Of a stretch of 64,000 nucleotides of DNA, positions 10,584 to 18,540 are shown piece after piece (position 1 is the stretch's first letter; every line of letters begins with the position of its first letter). Source of the stretch: Drouetiella hepatica Uher 2000/2452 (GTDB lineage Bacteria; Cyanobacteriota; Cyanobacteriia; Elainellales; Elainellaceae); contig JAHHHD010000001.1 of assembly GCA_019359505.1 (NCBI GenBank), positions 310,001 to 374,000 of the forward strand. The letters are read 5' to 3'. Both the position numbers and the translations under genes were made by a program. The notes beneath the pieces are model-generated. The model did not search any database. It saw nothing but the letters and a program-made list of their open reading frames with translations, and was not told where the DNA came from.

Positions 10584-10634
10584 CGAGTTATTTTTTGAGA
10601 GCCGCGCTCCGCGCGGCTCTCAAAAAATAACTCG
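10584..10634. repeat. 24-bp perfect palindrome, GAGTTATTTTTTGAGAGC family
   Basis: Arms 10584-10607 and 10611-10634 pair perfectly around TCC. The flanks (GCGCTACGCGCTTGGATT on the left, TCCTAACTC..ATTGCGTA on the right) recur, in the opposite orientation, around the palindrome at 35016-35067. The mobile unit is therefore probably about 105 bp (10560-10665). The outermost arm pair is C-G here and T-A in the other copy, which is a compensated change. Confidence 0.8.
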
Positions 10635-10909
10635 TCCTAACTCTATTGCGTAGGGCTATAACAATTACGTCTCTAGCTAACAATTACATCTCTAGCGTTC
10701 CCCAGTAAAAGAATTTGGCTTCAGGACGCTCAATATTTTTGGGCTGGTTTTTCGGTAAGAGGATTTTGTGTGCTTCAGCCGGATCATGCCTGAGCAGAGG
10801 TGTATTGATGTTAAAGGGATCAGACTCTGCTCAGATTCAAAGCTTGAACGGGTTGTCATGCGAAAGCGCGATGGTCACCCCTACTATCTAGCATTAGGTA
10901 GTCCTCAAA

Positions 10910-10963
10910 AGGTAATAATTTTTTGTTGTGGGGACGAAGCCTCACAACAAAAAATTATTACCT
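10910..10963. repeat. 21-bp perfect palindrome AGGTAATAATTTTTTGTTGTG
   Basis: Arms 10910-10930 and 10943-10963 pair without mismatch and enclose a GGGACGAAGCCT loop. The element is preceded by TAGTCCTCAAAA; the same phrase precedes a decayed relative at 60803-60865. An apparent reading frame crosses the element but its translation has no protein character there, so the downstream gene is started after it. Confidence 0.7.
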
Positions 10964-11038
10964 GGACACCACTACTCAGGCGTTATTCTACCGCAAACAA
11001 AATTTATCCTTGCAGCAGCGAGTTGGGAGCGGCGAGAC

Positions 11039-11947
11039 ATGAGTCGATTTCGGATGAGAAATGTGATACTTCCTGCCGTCCTTGTGTCGAGCGGTGTTTT
11101 TTCAGTTCTTACATTTCCCTTTGTTCTTAACAACACTGAGGTGGTTGAGTTCGTGCCGCCTCAGTTTTTAGAAGACTCCTCTCAGCCTTTTTTCAATCGT
11201 GAAAATAAAAGTGCTGCCATTCGCTATGTGGGTGGAGCGATCGTGGTGAGCGTCGGGGCAGGTGTGGCAACCATCGAAATCCTCAGACGGATGCATCCGG
11301 CAAATCAGCTTTCTAAGTTTCAGAAAGATGCCCTCAATTCCCAAATTCGTCAGCTAGAGGCAGAGGGGCAGTCTGATCCACTATTGCTCACAGAAAACGT
11401 AGAAACCGCCATCGCGGATTTTTTGAATTCGCAGGAAAGCGTTGGGTCATCAGAACAAAAGATATCTTTTACCAGTTCTGGTCTACCGAACTTTGAGCCA
11501 GAAAGCTCAATCGATCAGTTTTCTTGGGAAGAATCCGCCCCAACTCAGCAAGCCTTGAGTTCAATTCTAGAGTCGGGCTGGATCAGCTCAGAGTCACTCC
11601 AGGTAGATTCTGAAAATATCACCTCTCAAAACTTGATCCCGATCGCGGTATCCACCTCACATCAATCTTTTGAGTTAATCGGCTCTGCAAACGCTGTGCC
11701 AGGGCAAATGAGCTTGCCTTATGAAACCTATCGAATTCGGGTGCCTCACCGTCAAGATACGCTGTTCGCCATTCTTCTAGAAGGCGAGTATTACAGCCTA
11801 GTGCGCACCCACAAGAGTCAGGAGAAAGTCTTAGAACTTGCGACTCGTCTCTATCAACTTGGCGATCGCGTCGTGATCACCTCTGTGGGTGAAAGATATG
11901 CCGTGTGGGCGTTGCAGCCCGAAGCCTACTTAGAGTGGGTGTCTTAG
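11039..11947 (+). CDS. Conserved hypothetical membrane-anchored protein
   Basis: I do not recognise the family. The start is placed at the ATG giving MSRFRMRNVILPAVLVSSGV (302 aa), because the upstream part of the frame is a palindromic repeat. Two membrane segments are visible: about 9-30 (VILPAVLVSSGVFSVLTFPF) and about 58-80 (YVGGAIVVSVGAGVATIEI). A polar, low-complexity linker rich in Ser/Glu/Gln follows (about 95-220). A compact C-terminal domain (about 225-302) carries YRIRVPHRQDTLFAILLEGE and GDRVVITSVGERYAVWAL. The gene points toward the pentapeptide gene, with a 14-bp tandem repeat in between. Confidence 0.65.
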   Translation: MSRFRMRNVILPAVLVSSGVFSVLTFPFVLNNTEVVEFVPPQFLEDSSQPFFNRENKSAAIRYVGGAIVVSVGAGVATIEILRRMHPANQLSKFQKDALNSQIRQLEAEGQSDPLLLTENVETAIADFLNSQESVGSSEQKISFTSSGLPNFEPESSIDQFSWEESAPTQQALSSILESGWISSESLQVDSENITSQNLIPIAVSTSHQSFELIGSANAVPGQMSLPYETYRIRVPHRQDTLFAILLEGEYYSLVRTHKSQEKVLELATRLYQLGDRVVITSVGERYAVWALQPEAYLEWVS

Positions 11948-12016
11948 AGCGGGCGGCTGAGAGCGGGCGGCTGAGAGCGGGTAGCTCAGAGCTGGCGGCT
12001 CAGAACAGGTAGCTTA
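11947..12016. repeat. Five 14-bp tandem repeats
   Basis: Consecutive 14-bp units run 11947-11960, 11961-11974, 11975-11988, 11989-12002 and 12003-12016. The first two are identical (GAGCGGGCGGCTGA) and the rest diverge progressively. The array starts at the last base of the preceding stop codon and ends just before the next gene, so it fills the whole intergenic gap. Confidence 0.85.
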
Positions 12017-12050
12017 AATTGTGGCGATCGACCTAGAGAAGGCAACTGGC

Positions 12051-13151
12051 ATGGACGCAAATGAACTGGTGCAGAGCTATGGAGTCGGCGAAAAAGACTT
12101 TAGCGGGGCAATTCTGACTCGTGCCGATCTTCATCGAACCGATCTCCAGCAGATTGATTTGTGGGGAGCCGACCTGTCCGAAGCAAATCTAAGCAGCGCC
12201 GATCTGCGCAGTGCAGACTTGCGTGGTGCCACTTTAGAATCGGCAAATCTCTCCCATGCCAACTTGAGAGGAGCCGATCTGCGAGGCGCAAACCTGTTGC
12301 AAGCTATCCTTGAAAGCGCCAATTTGGAAGGCGCAATCATTGACGAAACCACGCAATTCCCAATCGGCTTTGAGCCATCTCAGCTACATCGCATTGCACC
12401 CGGTGCAATATTGGAGGGTATCGATCTGAGGGGCAAAGATTTGAGCGGCGTAGATCTGAGTCGGGCTGATTTGAGTGCCGCTAACTTGACAGGGACTAAT
12501 TTATTTGGTGCCGACTTGAGTCAGGCGAACCTTAGCCAAGCCGATTTAAGCCACGCGGATTTGTTAGATGCTAACCTCGATCGCGCCAATCTCAATGGAG
12601 CCAAGTTACATCAGACTAACTTATGCCGCGCTAACCTCCAGGCGGCAAACCTATTTGATACGGACTTACGCCTTGCCAACTTGCAGGCAACAGACATTCA
12701 GGGTGCGCTTTGCAATGCCAAAACTCAGTTTCCAAAAGATTTGAATCCCTCACAGCTTCAGGTTTACTGGATTGTGCCCGGAGCCTCTCTACAAAATGCC
12801 AACCTCAGCCAAATGAGTCTAATCGGTGCCGATCTGCGCAAAGCCAATTTGACAGGGGCTAACCTGACAGGAACCGATCTCTGGGGCGCTGACTTGAGCG
12901 AAGCCAATTTAACAGATGCCGATCTCACGAATGCTAACCTCTGGGGTGCCAGCCTGTCTGGGGCTATCCTCGATGCGGCGATTTTGGTGGGCACTAATCT
13001 AGACGAGTCTGATTTGAGCAACACGATTTTGAGCGATGCAGTGAGGAGTCAGGAGCCAGAAGAGCAGGAGCCAGAAGAGCAGGAGCCAGAAGAGCAGGAG
13101 TTAGAGAGTTTAGAACAAATCGATCGCAACAAAGCTGATTACCTAATCTAA
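12051..13151 (+). CDS. Pentapeptide-repeat protein
   Basis: This 366-aa protein consists mostly of A(D/N)LXX pentapeptide repeats, which fold as a right-handed quadrilateral beta-helix. The start is set at the ATG giving MDANELVQSYGVGEKDFSGA, the usual opening of cyanobacterial members, with GAGAAGG about 8 bp upstream; an in-frame GTG at 12021 is the alternative. Two non-repeat linkers (about 95-125 and 235-255, TQFP...PSQL) split the helix into three blocks. The C-terminus has a 5-residue repeat EEQEP three times, encoded by 15-bp tandem DNA repeats (about 13050-13100). No signal peptide is seen. The molecular role of such proteins is usually unknown. Confidence 0.85.
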   Translation: MDANELVQSYGVGEKDFSGAILTRADLHRTDLQQIDLWGADLSEANLSSADLRSADLRGATLESANLSHANLRGADLRGANLLQAILESANLEGAIIDETTQFPIGFEPSQLHRIAPGAILEGIDLRGKDLSGVDLSRADLSAANLTGTNLFGADLSQANLSQADLSHADLLDANLDRANLNGAKLHQTNLCRANLQAANLFDTDLRLANLQATDIQGALCNAKTQFPKDLNPSQLQVYWIVPGASLQNANLSQMSLIGADLRKANLTGANLTGTDLWGADLSEANLTDADLTNANLWGASLSGAILDAAILVGTNLDESDLSNTILSDAVRSQEPEEQEPEEQEPEEQELESLEQIDRNKADYLI

Positions 13152-13198
13152 TGTTGATACAGCCTGAAAATGTATGACTGTCGCCAGGTTGCTTAGGA

Positions 13199-13293
13199 AC
13201 ATGGATTTAACAAGATGTAATTCTTGGGGTAGGGGCTTAGCATTGCTAAGCCCCTACAGCAGATCGGTTGTACAGGTTATTTAATCCACAATC
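13199..13293. repeat. Inserted 95-bp palindromic element (family D, copy 1)
   Basis: The element carries a hairpin GTAGGGGCTTAGCA/TGCTAAGCCCCTAC (13229-13257) between ends containing GGATTTAA and TTTAATCC. It is flanked on both sides by CTTAGGA (13192-13198 and 13294-13300). Removing it with one CTTAGGA restores the head (GCTTAGGACATTTAGGGTGG) seen on other GCGC-loop palindromes. A near-identical copy lies at 50030-50125. Confidence 0.75.
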
Positions 13294-13367
13294 CTTAGGA
13301 CATTTAGGGTGGGGCGCAAAGCCCCACCCTAAATGTCCCCGTCCTGACCGCCTTGGCGGTTGCCATA
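13294..13367. repeat. 18-bp palindrome with GCAAA loop and AACCGCC-type trailer
   Basis: Arms 13298-13315 and 13321-13338 pair perfectly around GCAAA. They are followed by the trailer hairpin ACCGCCTTGGCGGT (13347-13360) and TGCCATA. The head of this element (TGTCGCCAGGTTGCTTAGGA, ending at 13198) is separated from the arms by the 95-bp inserted element. Confidence 0.8.
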
Positions 13368-13375
13368 ACTTATCC

Positions 13376-14155
13376 CTACTGCAAGAACTCGTCTGGCATC
13401 GGCGGCGCATTGGTTTGTCGATCGCCTGGAAACTGCAAGTCGTAGGGATTTTGAGGCTCTTGAGGGATTAAATAGCGATCGCCCCAGCCAAAGTTGGCTT
13501 CATCCGCAGAGGTGGGCGGTGCCGTCTCGCCAGTGGGCAGGGCGATCGCCAAAGATTGATTGACCTGCGCATAGCGCTGCCCTTCAGATGTGCTACGCAC
13601 TGTTCCAATGGCTAATCGCATTCCCTGCCTTGCTAGCCGCTGCTCTAACGCAGACAGATCATCTGCGGGGGGCAAGGTTGCCAAAAACATCACTTTTTCA
13701 GAAGGCTTGAAAGAAACCCCCAGGCGAGACTGCTCTAGCTGCCAGCTTTCTTGATATTTTCCGTCTTTAGCGACCTGCCAAAGATCAAGCTGTGTCTGCC
13801 ATTTGCCCTTTGTCACCTTGGCAGGTTGATACGCCAAGATGGAATAGGTGGGTGTTGGGTTAAATTGGGTAGCATTTACCAATAGACTATTTGCTGGCAA
13901 ACTATCCGTTGGCAACTCATCTACCGCCAAATACCGGACGGCTGCCACGGTGATCTGCGTATTTTCGGGAAGGCGGGTTTCTCCAGCGATCGCATAAACG
14001 CCTGCATCCACAGGGGTAACGCGCATTGTTAAGGGCAGCTCGGATAGCTGAGACATCCATAACCCGTTGCAGCCAGCGCTGATCAGGAGCAGCGGCAGTG
14101 CTAGGCAGGAGATCAAAATCCGGCGGAGGGGGAGCAGGAAGGGAGAGCAATTCAT
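13376..14155 (-). CDS. Putative lipoprotein of unknown function
   Basis: This is a 259-aa secreted protein. The start is the ATG giving MNCSPFLLPLRRILISCLA, which yields a lipoprotein signal peptide with lipobox ISAGC at about residues 24-28. A longer frame extends upstream into the neighbouring gene but looks non-coding. The mature part has a beta-rich region (about 35-170, including VYAIAGETRLPENTQITVAA) and a region with PADDLSALEQRLARQGMRLA. The C-terminus is rich in Pro/Asp/Asn. It lies directly downstream of the CCB-like gene on the same strand (61-bp gap), so the two may be co-transcribed. The family was not recognised by name. Confidence 0.7.
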   Translation of the reverse strand: MNCSPFLLPLRRILISCLALPLLLISAGCNGLWMSQLSELPLTMRVTPVDAGVYAIAGETRLPENTQITVAAVRYLAVDELPTDSLPANSLLVNATQFNPTPTYSILAYQPAKVTKGKWQTQLDLWQVAKDGKYQESWQLEQSRLGVSFKPSEKVMFLATLPPADDLSALEQRLARQGMRLAIGTVRSTSEGQRYAQVNQSLAIALPTGETAPPTSADEANFGWGDRYLIPQEPQNPYDLQFPGDRQTNAPPMPDEFLQ

Positions 14156-14216
14156 CGAGCAAGTTACCTGGCAGTCGTAAAACTCTACTACCGCTTTCAG
14201 GCATTCCCGACCCGTA

Positions 14217-14885
14217 TCAGGACACAGCAGCCAACGATCCCAGCGTATCGCCCAACTTGTCGGCAATGCCAGCCACCCAGTTTTCGTCTTGCTGAGTATA
14301 GCTGCGAGGAGCATTTGCCCCCAGAATGAGCACCCCCCGATCGCCGATCGGCTGGCAGATCACGCCCTGAGTGTTTTCGGGCAGGTAATCAAACTCGACG
14401 CGACCCGGATACAAATCGAGCTTGACCAGATAAACGGGCTTCTGGGTAGACAAAACCCTCTGGACGATCGCCCCTGGCTTGATCACAAGATCCACGCCTT
14501 CTGGTTTAGCCCTCAAGATACCGCGCCGCAGCAACACCCGACCGTCGTACCAAACGATCAGCGATCGCGTCACGGTGTTGGTTAGCAGCAAGTGTGATGC
14601 CCAAGCCAGCTCAGTTTTAAGGGCATCCGGCAAGGCGGGCGCAAGTTCAAAGCCTTCTTCACCCACTAGATCCACGGCATCAGGAAGCTGCGGCTGGATG
14701 CGTTGCCATAACAACCCTGTCAAAATCAGCAGTGCGCTGAGAATGATGCCCAGAGCATCCGATCGCGCCTGAGATGCAGTCAGATCGGGAGTAAGCAGAC
14801 GATTCAGCATCAGCAGCGAACCCGCGATTATTCCCACAGCGATCGGCAATTGTCGAAGAACTTGATTTTGATCGGGCTTAGCCAT
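14217..14885 (-). CDS. Cofactor assembly of complex C subunit B (CCB2/CCB4-like)
   Basis: This 222-aa protein matches the cyanobacterial CCB2/CCB4 family, which helps attach haem c_i covalently to cytochrome b6 during cytochrome b6f assembly. Two N-terminal membrane helices are visible (about 13-30 and 43-60), followed by a soluble domain containing LLTNTVTRSLIVWYDGRVLL and the conserved GVICQPIGDRGVLILGANAP. It would act at the thylakoid membrane. It starts a probable two-gene unit with the downstream lipoprotein gene. Identification is by overall pattern; which of the CCB2/CCB4 paralogues it represents cannot be decided here. Confidence 0.78.
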   Translation of the reverse strand: MAKPDQNQVLRQLPIAVGIIAGSLLMLNRLLTPDLTASQARSDALGIILSALLILTGLLWQRIQPQLPDAVDLVGEEGFELAPALPDALKTELAWASHLLLTNTVTRSLIVWYDGRVLLRRGILRAKPEGVDLVIKPGAIVQRVLSTQKPVYLVKLDLYPGRVEFDYLPENTQGVICQPIGDRGVLILGANAPRSYTQQDENWVAGIADKLGDTLGSLAAVS

Positions 14886-14944
14886 TTTTGAGCGAGGTAT
14901 GTACTATATCTACTGAGGGCATGTTCTGACTAGAATTTATGTCC

Positions 14945-15012
14945 TGACTGAAATTATGCGCTGAGCGAGATTATTTGCTGACTGAGATTATTTGCTGACT
15001 GAGATTCAGTCT
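14945..15012. repeat. Four 17-bp tandem repeats
   Basis: Units 14945-14961, 14962-14978, 14979-14995 and 14996-15012 follow the pattern TGACTGAGATTATTTGC with decay at both ends. The array lies between the divergent CCB-like and dacB genes and ends 13 bp before the dacB start, so it occupies the likely promoter and leader. Confidence 0.8.
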
Positions 15013-15025
15013 AAAGGCGGTACTT

Positions 15026-16327
15026 GTGCAAGATTTATTGGGCGGACTGCTCTCTCTACTTTTTAATGGTACACCTGAGACAGAAGCTCTGCGGACTATG
15101 AACTGGTCAGGCTGGCTCGATTCCAGCCTAGTGCAAACCTTGACCACGCCCATTCCCGATCCGGCGGCTGAGGCGGCAATTCAGCAGCATCTAGATGCCC
15201 TCAAAGCCATGGGTTTTCCACCAGAGAATCAGGCGGTTTTGATTCAGATGGGCAATCAGACTTTGGCAGAGCATCAGAGCAGCACTCCGCTTTCAGCCGC
15301 CTCTCTGACCAAAATTGCCACGACCCTTGCCGCCCTGACCACTTGGGGCCCTGACTACCAGTTTGAGACTCTGGTTAGCACAAACGGCACGCTGAAAAAT
15401 GGCGTACTCAACGGTGATTTGATCGTATTAGGCACGGGCGACCCGTTTTTTGTTTGGGAGGAGGCGATCGCCCTTGGCAATGCCCTCAACCAGGCTGGCG
15501 TTCGACAAGTCACGGGCGACTTGGTGATCACGGGCAACTTCTCCATGAACTTTGAACCCATGGCAGCGTCTGGCGATCTGCTGAAGCAAGGACTAGATGC
15601 TGATCTATGGTCTGGAGAAGCAGCCGCGCAGTACGAAAAGCTGCCTGTGGGCACTCCTCGCCCGCAGGTAAAGATCATGGGCGCTGTCCGGGTGGGAGCG
15701 ATGCCAGGAGCGACAAGCCAGCCGTTGATTCGTCACCAGTCGATGCCGTTGGCGACCATTCTCAAGTCCATGAACATCTACAGCAACAACCCCATGTCTG
15801 AGATGCTGGCGAACTCACTGGGTGGGGCGCAGGTCGTTGCGCAGAAGGCTGCTGAGGCTGCAAACGTGCCGATCGCCGAAATTCAGATCGCTCGCGGTTC
15901 GGGACTAGGAGTAGAAAACCGCATTTCCTCTAGGGCGGTCGTCGCTATGTTGATCAGCATCCAGGACTATTTACAAAAGCACCAGATGGATGTTTCCGAC
16001 CTGTTTCCGATCGCCGGACGAGACGGCGGCACCTTGGAGGGTCGCCTCACGCCAGAATCTGCCGTCGTCAAAACCGGAACGCTGAACGAAGTGAGCGCCT
16101 TTGCCGGAGTTTTGCCCACCCGTGATCGCGGTCTGATCTGGTTTGCCATCATCAATTTGGGCGCAGGAGACATAGGCGACTTTCACGATCAGCAGGATCG
16201 CTTGCTAGAAAACTTGCAGGCTTCTTGGGGAAAGCCCGTGCGGCTACCCGCAGAAGTGATACCGGGCGATCGCAGCCGCAATCCAATTAACTGGCTGGGC
16301 AATGCTAGCCGCAATCAAGTGCTTTAA
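15026..16327 (+). CDS. dacB: D-alanyl-D-alanine carboxypeptidase/endopeptidase (PBP4/DacB type)
   Basis: This 433-aa peptidoglycan enzyme belongs to the S13 family. All three active-site motifs are present: SLTK at 93-96, SNN at 253-255 and KTGT at 349-352. The GTG at 15026 has an AAAGG-like site; an ATG at 15098 is possible. No cleavable signal peptide is obvious, only a hydrophobic stretch at about 4-14 (LLGGLLSLLF), so export or membrane association is uncertain. By family it trims D-Ala or cuts D,D-crosslinks in the periplasm. It is convergent with the lptC-like gene. Confidence 0.88.
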   Translation: MQDLLGGLLSLLFNGTPETEALRTMNWSGWLDSSLVQTLTTPIPDPAAEAAIQQHLDALKAMGFPPENQAVLIQMGNQTLAEHQSSTPLSAASLTKIATTLAALTTWGPDYQFETLVSTNGTLKNGVLNGDLIVLGTGDPFFVWEEAIALGNALNQAGVRQVTGDLVITGNFSMNFEPMAASGDLLKQGLDADLWSGEAAAQYEKLPVGTPRPQVKIMGAVRVGAMPGATSQPLIRHQSMPLATILKSMNIYSNNPMSEMLANSLGGAQVVAQKAAEAANVPIAEIQIARGSGLGVENRISSRAVVAMLISIQDYLQKHQMDVSDLFPIAGRDGGTLEGRLTPESAVVKTGTLNEVSAFAGVLPTRDRGLIWFAIINLGAGDIGDFHDQQDRLLENLQASWGKPVRLPAEVIPGDRSRNPINWLGNASRNQVL

Positions 16328-16346
16328 CCGAATTTAGTTTAAGGCT

Positions 16347-17504
16347 TCAGTTGAAGTCTTCGGGCACGATCTCGGTTACGACTCTGCCATCACCGCCCTC
16401 TGTGCCGCCGCTGACAACCATCGTATTGTTATCTAGTCTGCCTAAAGCTCTAGCGCCTCGCAAGGTGGCGGGTGGATCATTCTGATTGTAGGTAATGTTG
16501 CCATCCGCATTCATTCGCTGAGTCGGCATATCCCAGACTAAGCGATCGGTAAATAGCTCCGATTGGTTTTGGGGATTAACGGCGTGAACATTGCCGTTGA
16601 GGCGACCGATCTTGGGTGTTAAATCCATTTGCCCAGCGTTTGCGGTGACGGTGATTTGCTTCTGGCGATGCAGAATGGTTACAGGCTGATCGGCAACTAG
16701 GGTTTGCTTACTCAAATCCCAAATCAGAGAATTTCCGGCAATTTGCAGAGGTGGATCGAACAAGACTAAGTTCGCATTTTGCTTTAGCTTGATAATCTTT
16801 GTGGTGAGGTTGGCTTCGGCTTGCTGACCTTCAGCTTGGTCGATCGCCCGATCGCCCTGAATACGCTGCACCTGAACAGGGCGATCGCTCGTCACCAGAT
16901 CTTTATCCATCTCCCAGATCAAGCGTTCGGACTGCATTCGCGCCTTTGGCTCCTGCTGCGTCAGGGCAATCACCTGACCCGATAGCTCCATGCGGCGCTG
17001 CCTATTCATCAGCTTCGCCTGATTAGAGGACATTTTTAGCTTGGTGTGCGTGCCGCGCAAATTGCCTCTAATGGTCATGACATCAGGCTTGGGTCGCCAC
17101 TCTAGCTCGTCTCCGCGCAAGACCGCGCCACTCTTGAGATCGGTCGCGACCACCTGACCCCGCAGAAAAATGCGATCGCCATCCTTCAACACTTCGCCCC
17201 TTTGAGCTTGCACATGATAGATAGCTTTACCGTTTTGGTAAATATCGCCATCTGGACTGATCACATTCGCAATCTTCTGGTCAGGGCTATAAATTGCCTG
17301 TTTGGCCTTAACCTTCCAGAGTATCTGCCCTCCGTCGTCCGCTTGTTCAAGGGTAATATTGTCGAACGTCAAATTCGAGCTGGCTTGCTGTGCCGCAGAG
17401 CTATCTTCAGCGAGTTTCTTAGTAGCTTGGCTGCCCTGCCGACAGCTTGTGTTCAGCGTTAAAGCCAGCACTAGCAGCAAGAGAGCAGTTTTTCTTTCAG
17501 CCAT
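16347..17504 (-). CDS. lptC: LptC/LptA-type lipopolysaccharide transport protein, lipoprotein form
   Basis: This 385-aa protein has an N-terminal lipoprotein signal (TLNTSC, Cys at about residue 21). It is followed by an LptC-like domain (FDNITLEQADDGGQILWKVK, about 45-140) and further OstA/LptA-type beta-jellyroll repeats (about 140-350, with repeated LIWEMDKD/LIWDLSKQ/LVWDMPTQ phrases). The family forms the periplasmic bridge carrying LPS to the outer membrane. It is about twice the length of proteobacterial LptC, consistent with an LptC plus LptA-like composite typical of cyanobacteria. LptA, LptB and LptF/G genes are not adjacent. Confidence 0.85.
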   Translation of the reverse strand: MAERKTALLLLVLALTLNTSCRQGSQATKKLAEDSSAAQQASSNLTFDNITLEQADDGGQILWKVKAKQAIYSPDQKIANVISPDGDIYQNGKAIYHVQAQRGEVLKDGDRIFLRGQVVATDLKSGAVLRGDELEWRPKPDVMTIRGNLRGTHTKLKMSSNQAKLMNRQRRMELSGQVIALTQQEPKARMQSERLIWEMDKDLVTSDRPVQVQRIQGDRAIDQAEGQQAEANLTTKIIKLKQNANLVLFDPPLQIAGNSLIWDLSKQTLVADQPVTILHRQKQITVTANAGQMDLTPKIGRLNGNVHAVNPQNQSELFTDRLVWDMPTQRMNADGNITYNQNDPPATLRGARALGRLDNNTMVVSGGTEGGDGRVVTEIVPEDFN

Positions 17505-17529
17505 TTTTCCTCAATCCAGATAAATAGGA

Positions 17530-17615
17530 CTGTCGCCAGTTTGCCTAGGACACTTATGGTGAGGCGCAAAGCCCCACCATAAGTGTCCCCGTCCTAACCG
17601 CTTGGGCGGTTGCTA
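17530..17615. repeat. Palindromic element, complete head-arms-trailer copy
   Basis: Head GACTGTCGCCAGTTTGCCTA, arms 17548-17565 and 17571-17588 (17 of 18 paired) around GCAAA, then CCGTCCTAACC and the trailer hairpin AACCGCTTGGGCGGTT (17596-17611). This is the best uninterrupted reference copy of the GCGC-loop family in the window. The trailer hairpin differs from the others by one compensated pair. Confidence 0.82.
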
Positions 17616-17780
17616 TGCTGCCGATGTTTCAACAAATCGGCTGCCAAAATCTCGCCGGATTTAGACCGAATATTAGACGCAGAAATAGAGTAAATCCTTC
17701 CCTGATTTTATTCTCGGCATCTCGAAGTGGAGTTTTAGGCAGAGCGATCGCTTCACCCAAAACTTCATTTCTATAAGAGC

Positions 17781-18392
17781 CTACTCGTCGCCCACCTCAT
17801 CCACCAAACCAATGCCTGACAGCGGTCGATAGGTGTAGCTCTGACGCGGCGTTTTCTGGATATCTTCTTTGATGTAATCCAAATCAATGTAGCGATCGGC
17901 AACATTAATCAAGCTGTCGCTGGTCATCGATCGCAGACTCACGACCTCTACCCGTACCCCCCGGTAGCTGACGGCATCCACTGCATAAGCCAAATCGCCA
18001 TCGCCGCTGACCAAAACCGCCGTGTCATAGGCACCCACCAGCGCCATCATGTCTACTGCAATCTCTACATCCAGGTTGGCTTTCTTAGAGCCGTCTGGGA
18101 GCTGCACCAGATCCTTGGAAATGACTCTGTAGCCGTTCCGCCGCATCCAGAGCAGAAAGCCCTGCTGCTTCTCATTGGTGCGATCGACTCCTGTATAAAA
18201 GAACGACCGCAGCAGTCGAGATCCGGCAGTCAGGCGGCAGAGTAATTTCGTGTAGTCAATTTCAATCCCAAGCTGAAGCGCCGCATAAAACAGATTAGAG
18301 CCGTCGATGAAAATCGCAACACGACCTCGATTTTCTAATACCTGTTCTGGCGTGAACAGAGAATCGCCTTCTATGGGATGACTGCTGAACAT
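17781..18392 (-). CDS. NYN-domain protein, LabA-like
   Basis: This is a 203-aa NYN (PIN-like) domain protein of the DUF88/LabA family. The N-terminal acidic motif IFIDGSNLFYAALQLGI (about 27-43), central VDVEIAVDMMALVG-like acidic helix and VLVSGDGDLAYAVDAV (about 127-142) form the metal-binding nuclease-like site. In Synechococcus, LabA affects clock-controlled expression, but several paralogues exist and this one cannot be assigned to that role. It is likely cytoplasmic. It precedes nothing co-oriented closely; metG lies 148 bp upstream on the same strand. Confidence 0.82.
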   Translation of the reverse strand: MFSSHPIEGDSLFTPEQVLENRGRVAIFIDGSNLFYAALQLGIEIDYTKLLCRLTAGSRLLRSFFYTGVDRTNEKQQGFLLWMRRNGYRVISKDLVQLPDGSKKANLDVEIAVDMMALVGAYDTAVLVSGDGDLAYAVDAVSYRGVRVEVVSLRSMTSDSLINVADRYIDLDYIKEDIQKTPRQSYTYRPLSGIGLVDEVGDE

Positions 18393-18540
18393 GATTTCTC
18401 AAACCTCGTTTTTATTATGAAAAAATTAAACAAAAAAATCAAAATACTTAGGCTATCCTAACTAAACTGAGCGAGGCTGAACAAAACTGACGGCATCAGA
18501 GTCATCCTTGAAATCATTTTTGACTCCAAACCGCGATCGC

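Larger units (their letters stand above)
10357..11038. other. Gene-free stretch crowded with palindromes
   Basis: About 680 bp separate the histidine kinase start from the next plausible start codon at 11039. It holds three palindromic elements (listed separately) and no ORF with coding character. Sequence between the palindromes is AT-rich and contains repeated phrases such as ACAATTACRTCTCTAGC (near 10660 and 10680). Confidence 0.6.

Noticed and set aside
10768-11130. 120-codon frame overlapping the palindrome at 10910
   Set aside because: It crosses a mobile palindrome and overlaps the better-supported gene starting at 11039; the composition is not protein-like.
15890-15910. RGSG peptide motif resembling the PatS/HetN signal RGSGR
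   Set aside because: It reads ARGSGLG inside the DacB enzyme fold, next to conserved family residues; it is not RGSGR and not in a small secreted peptide.
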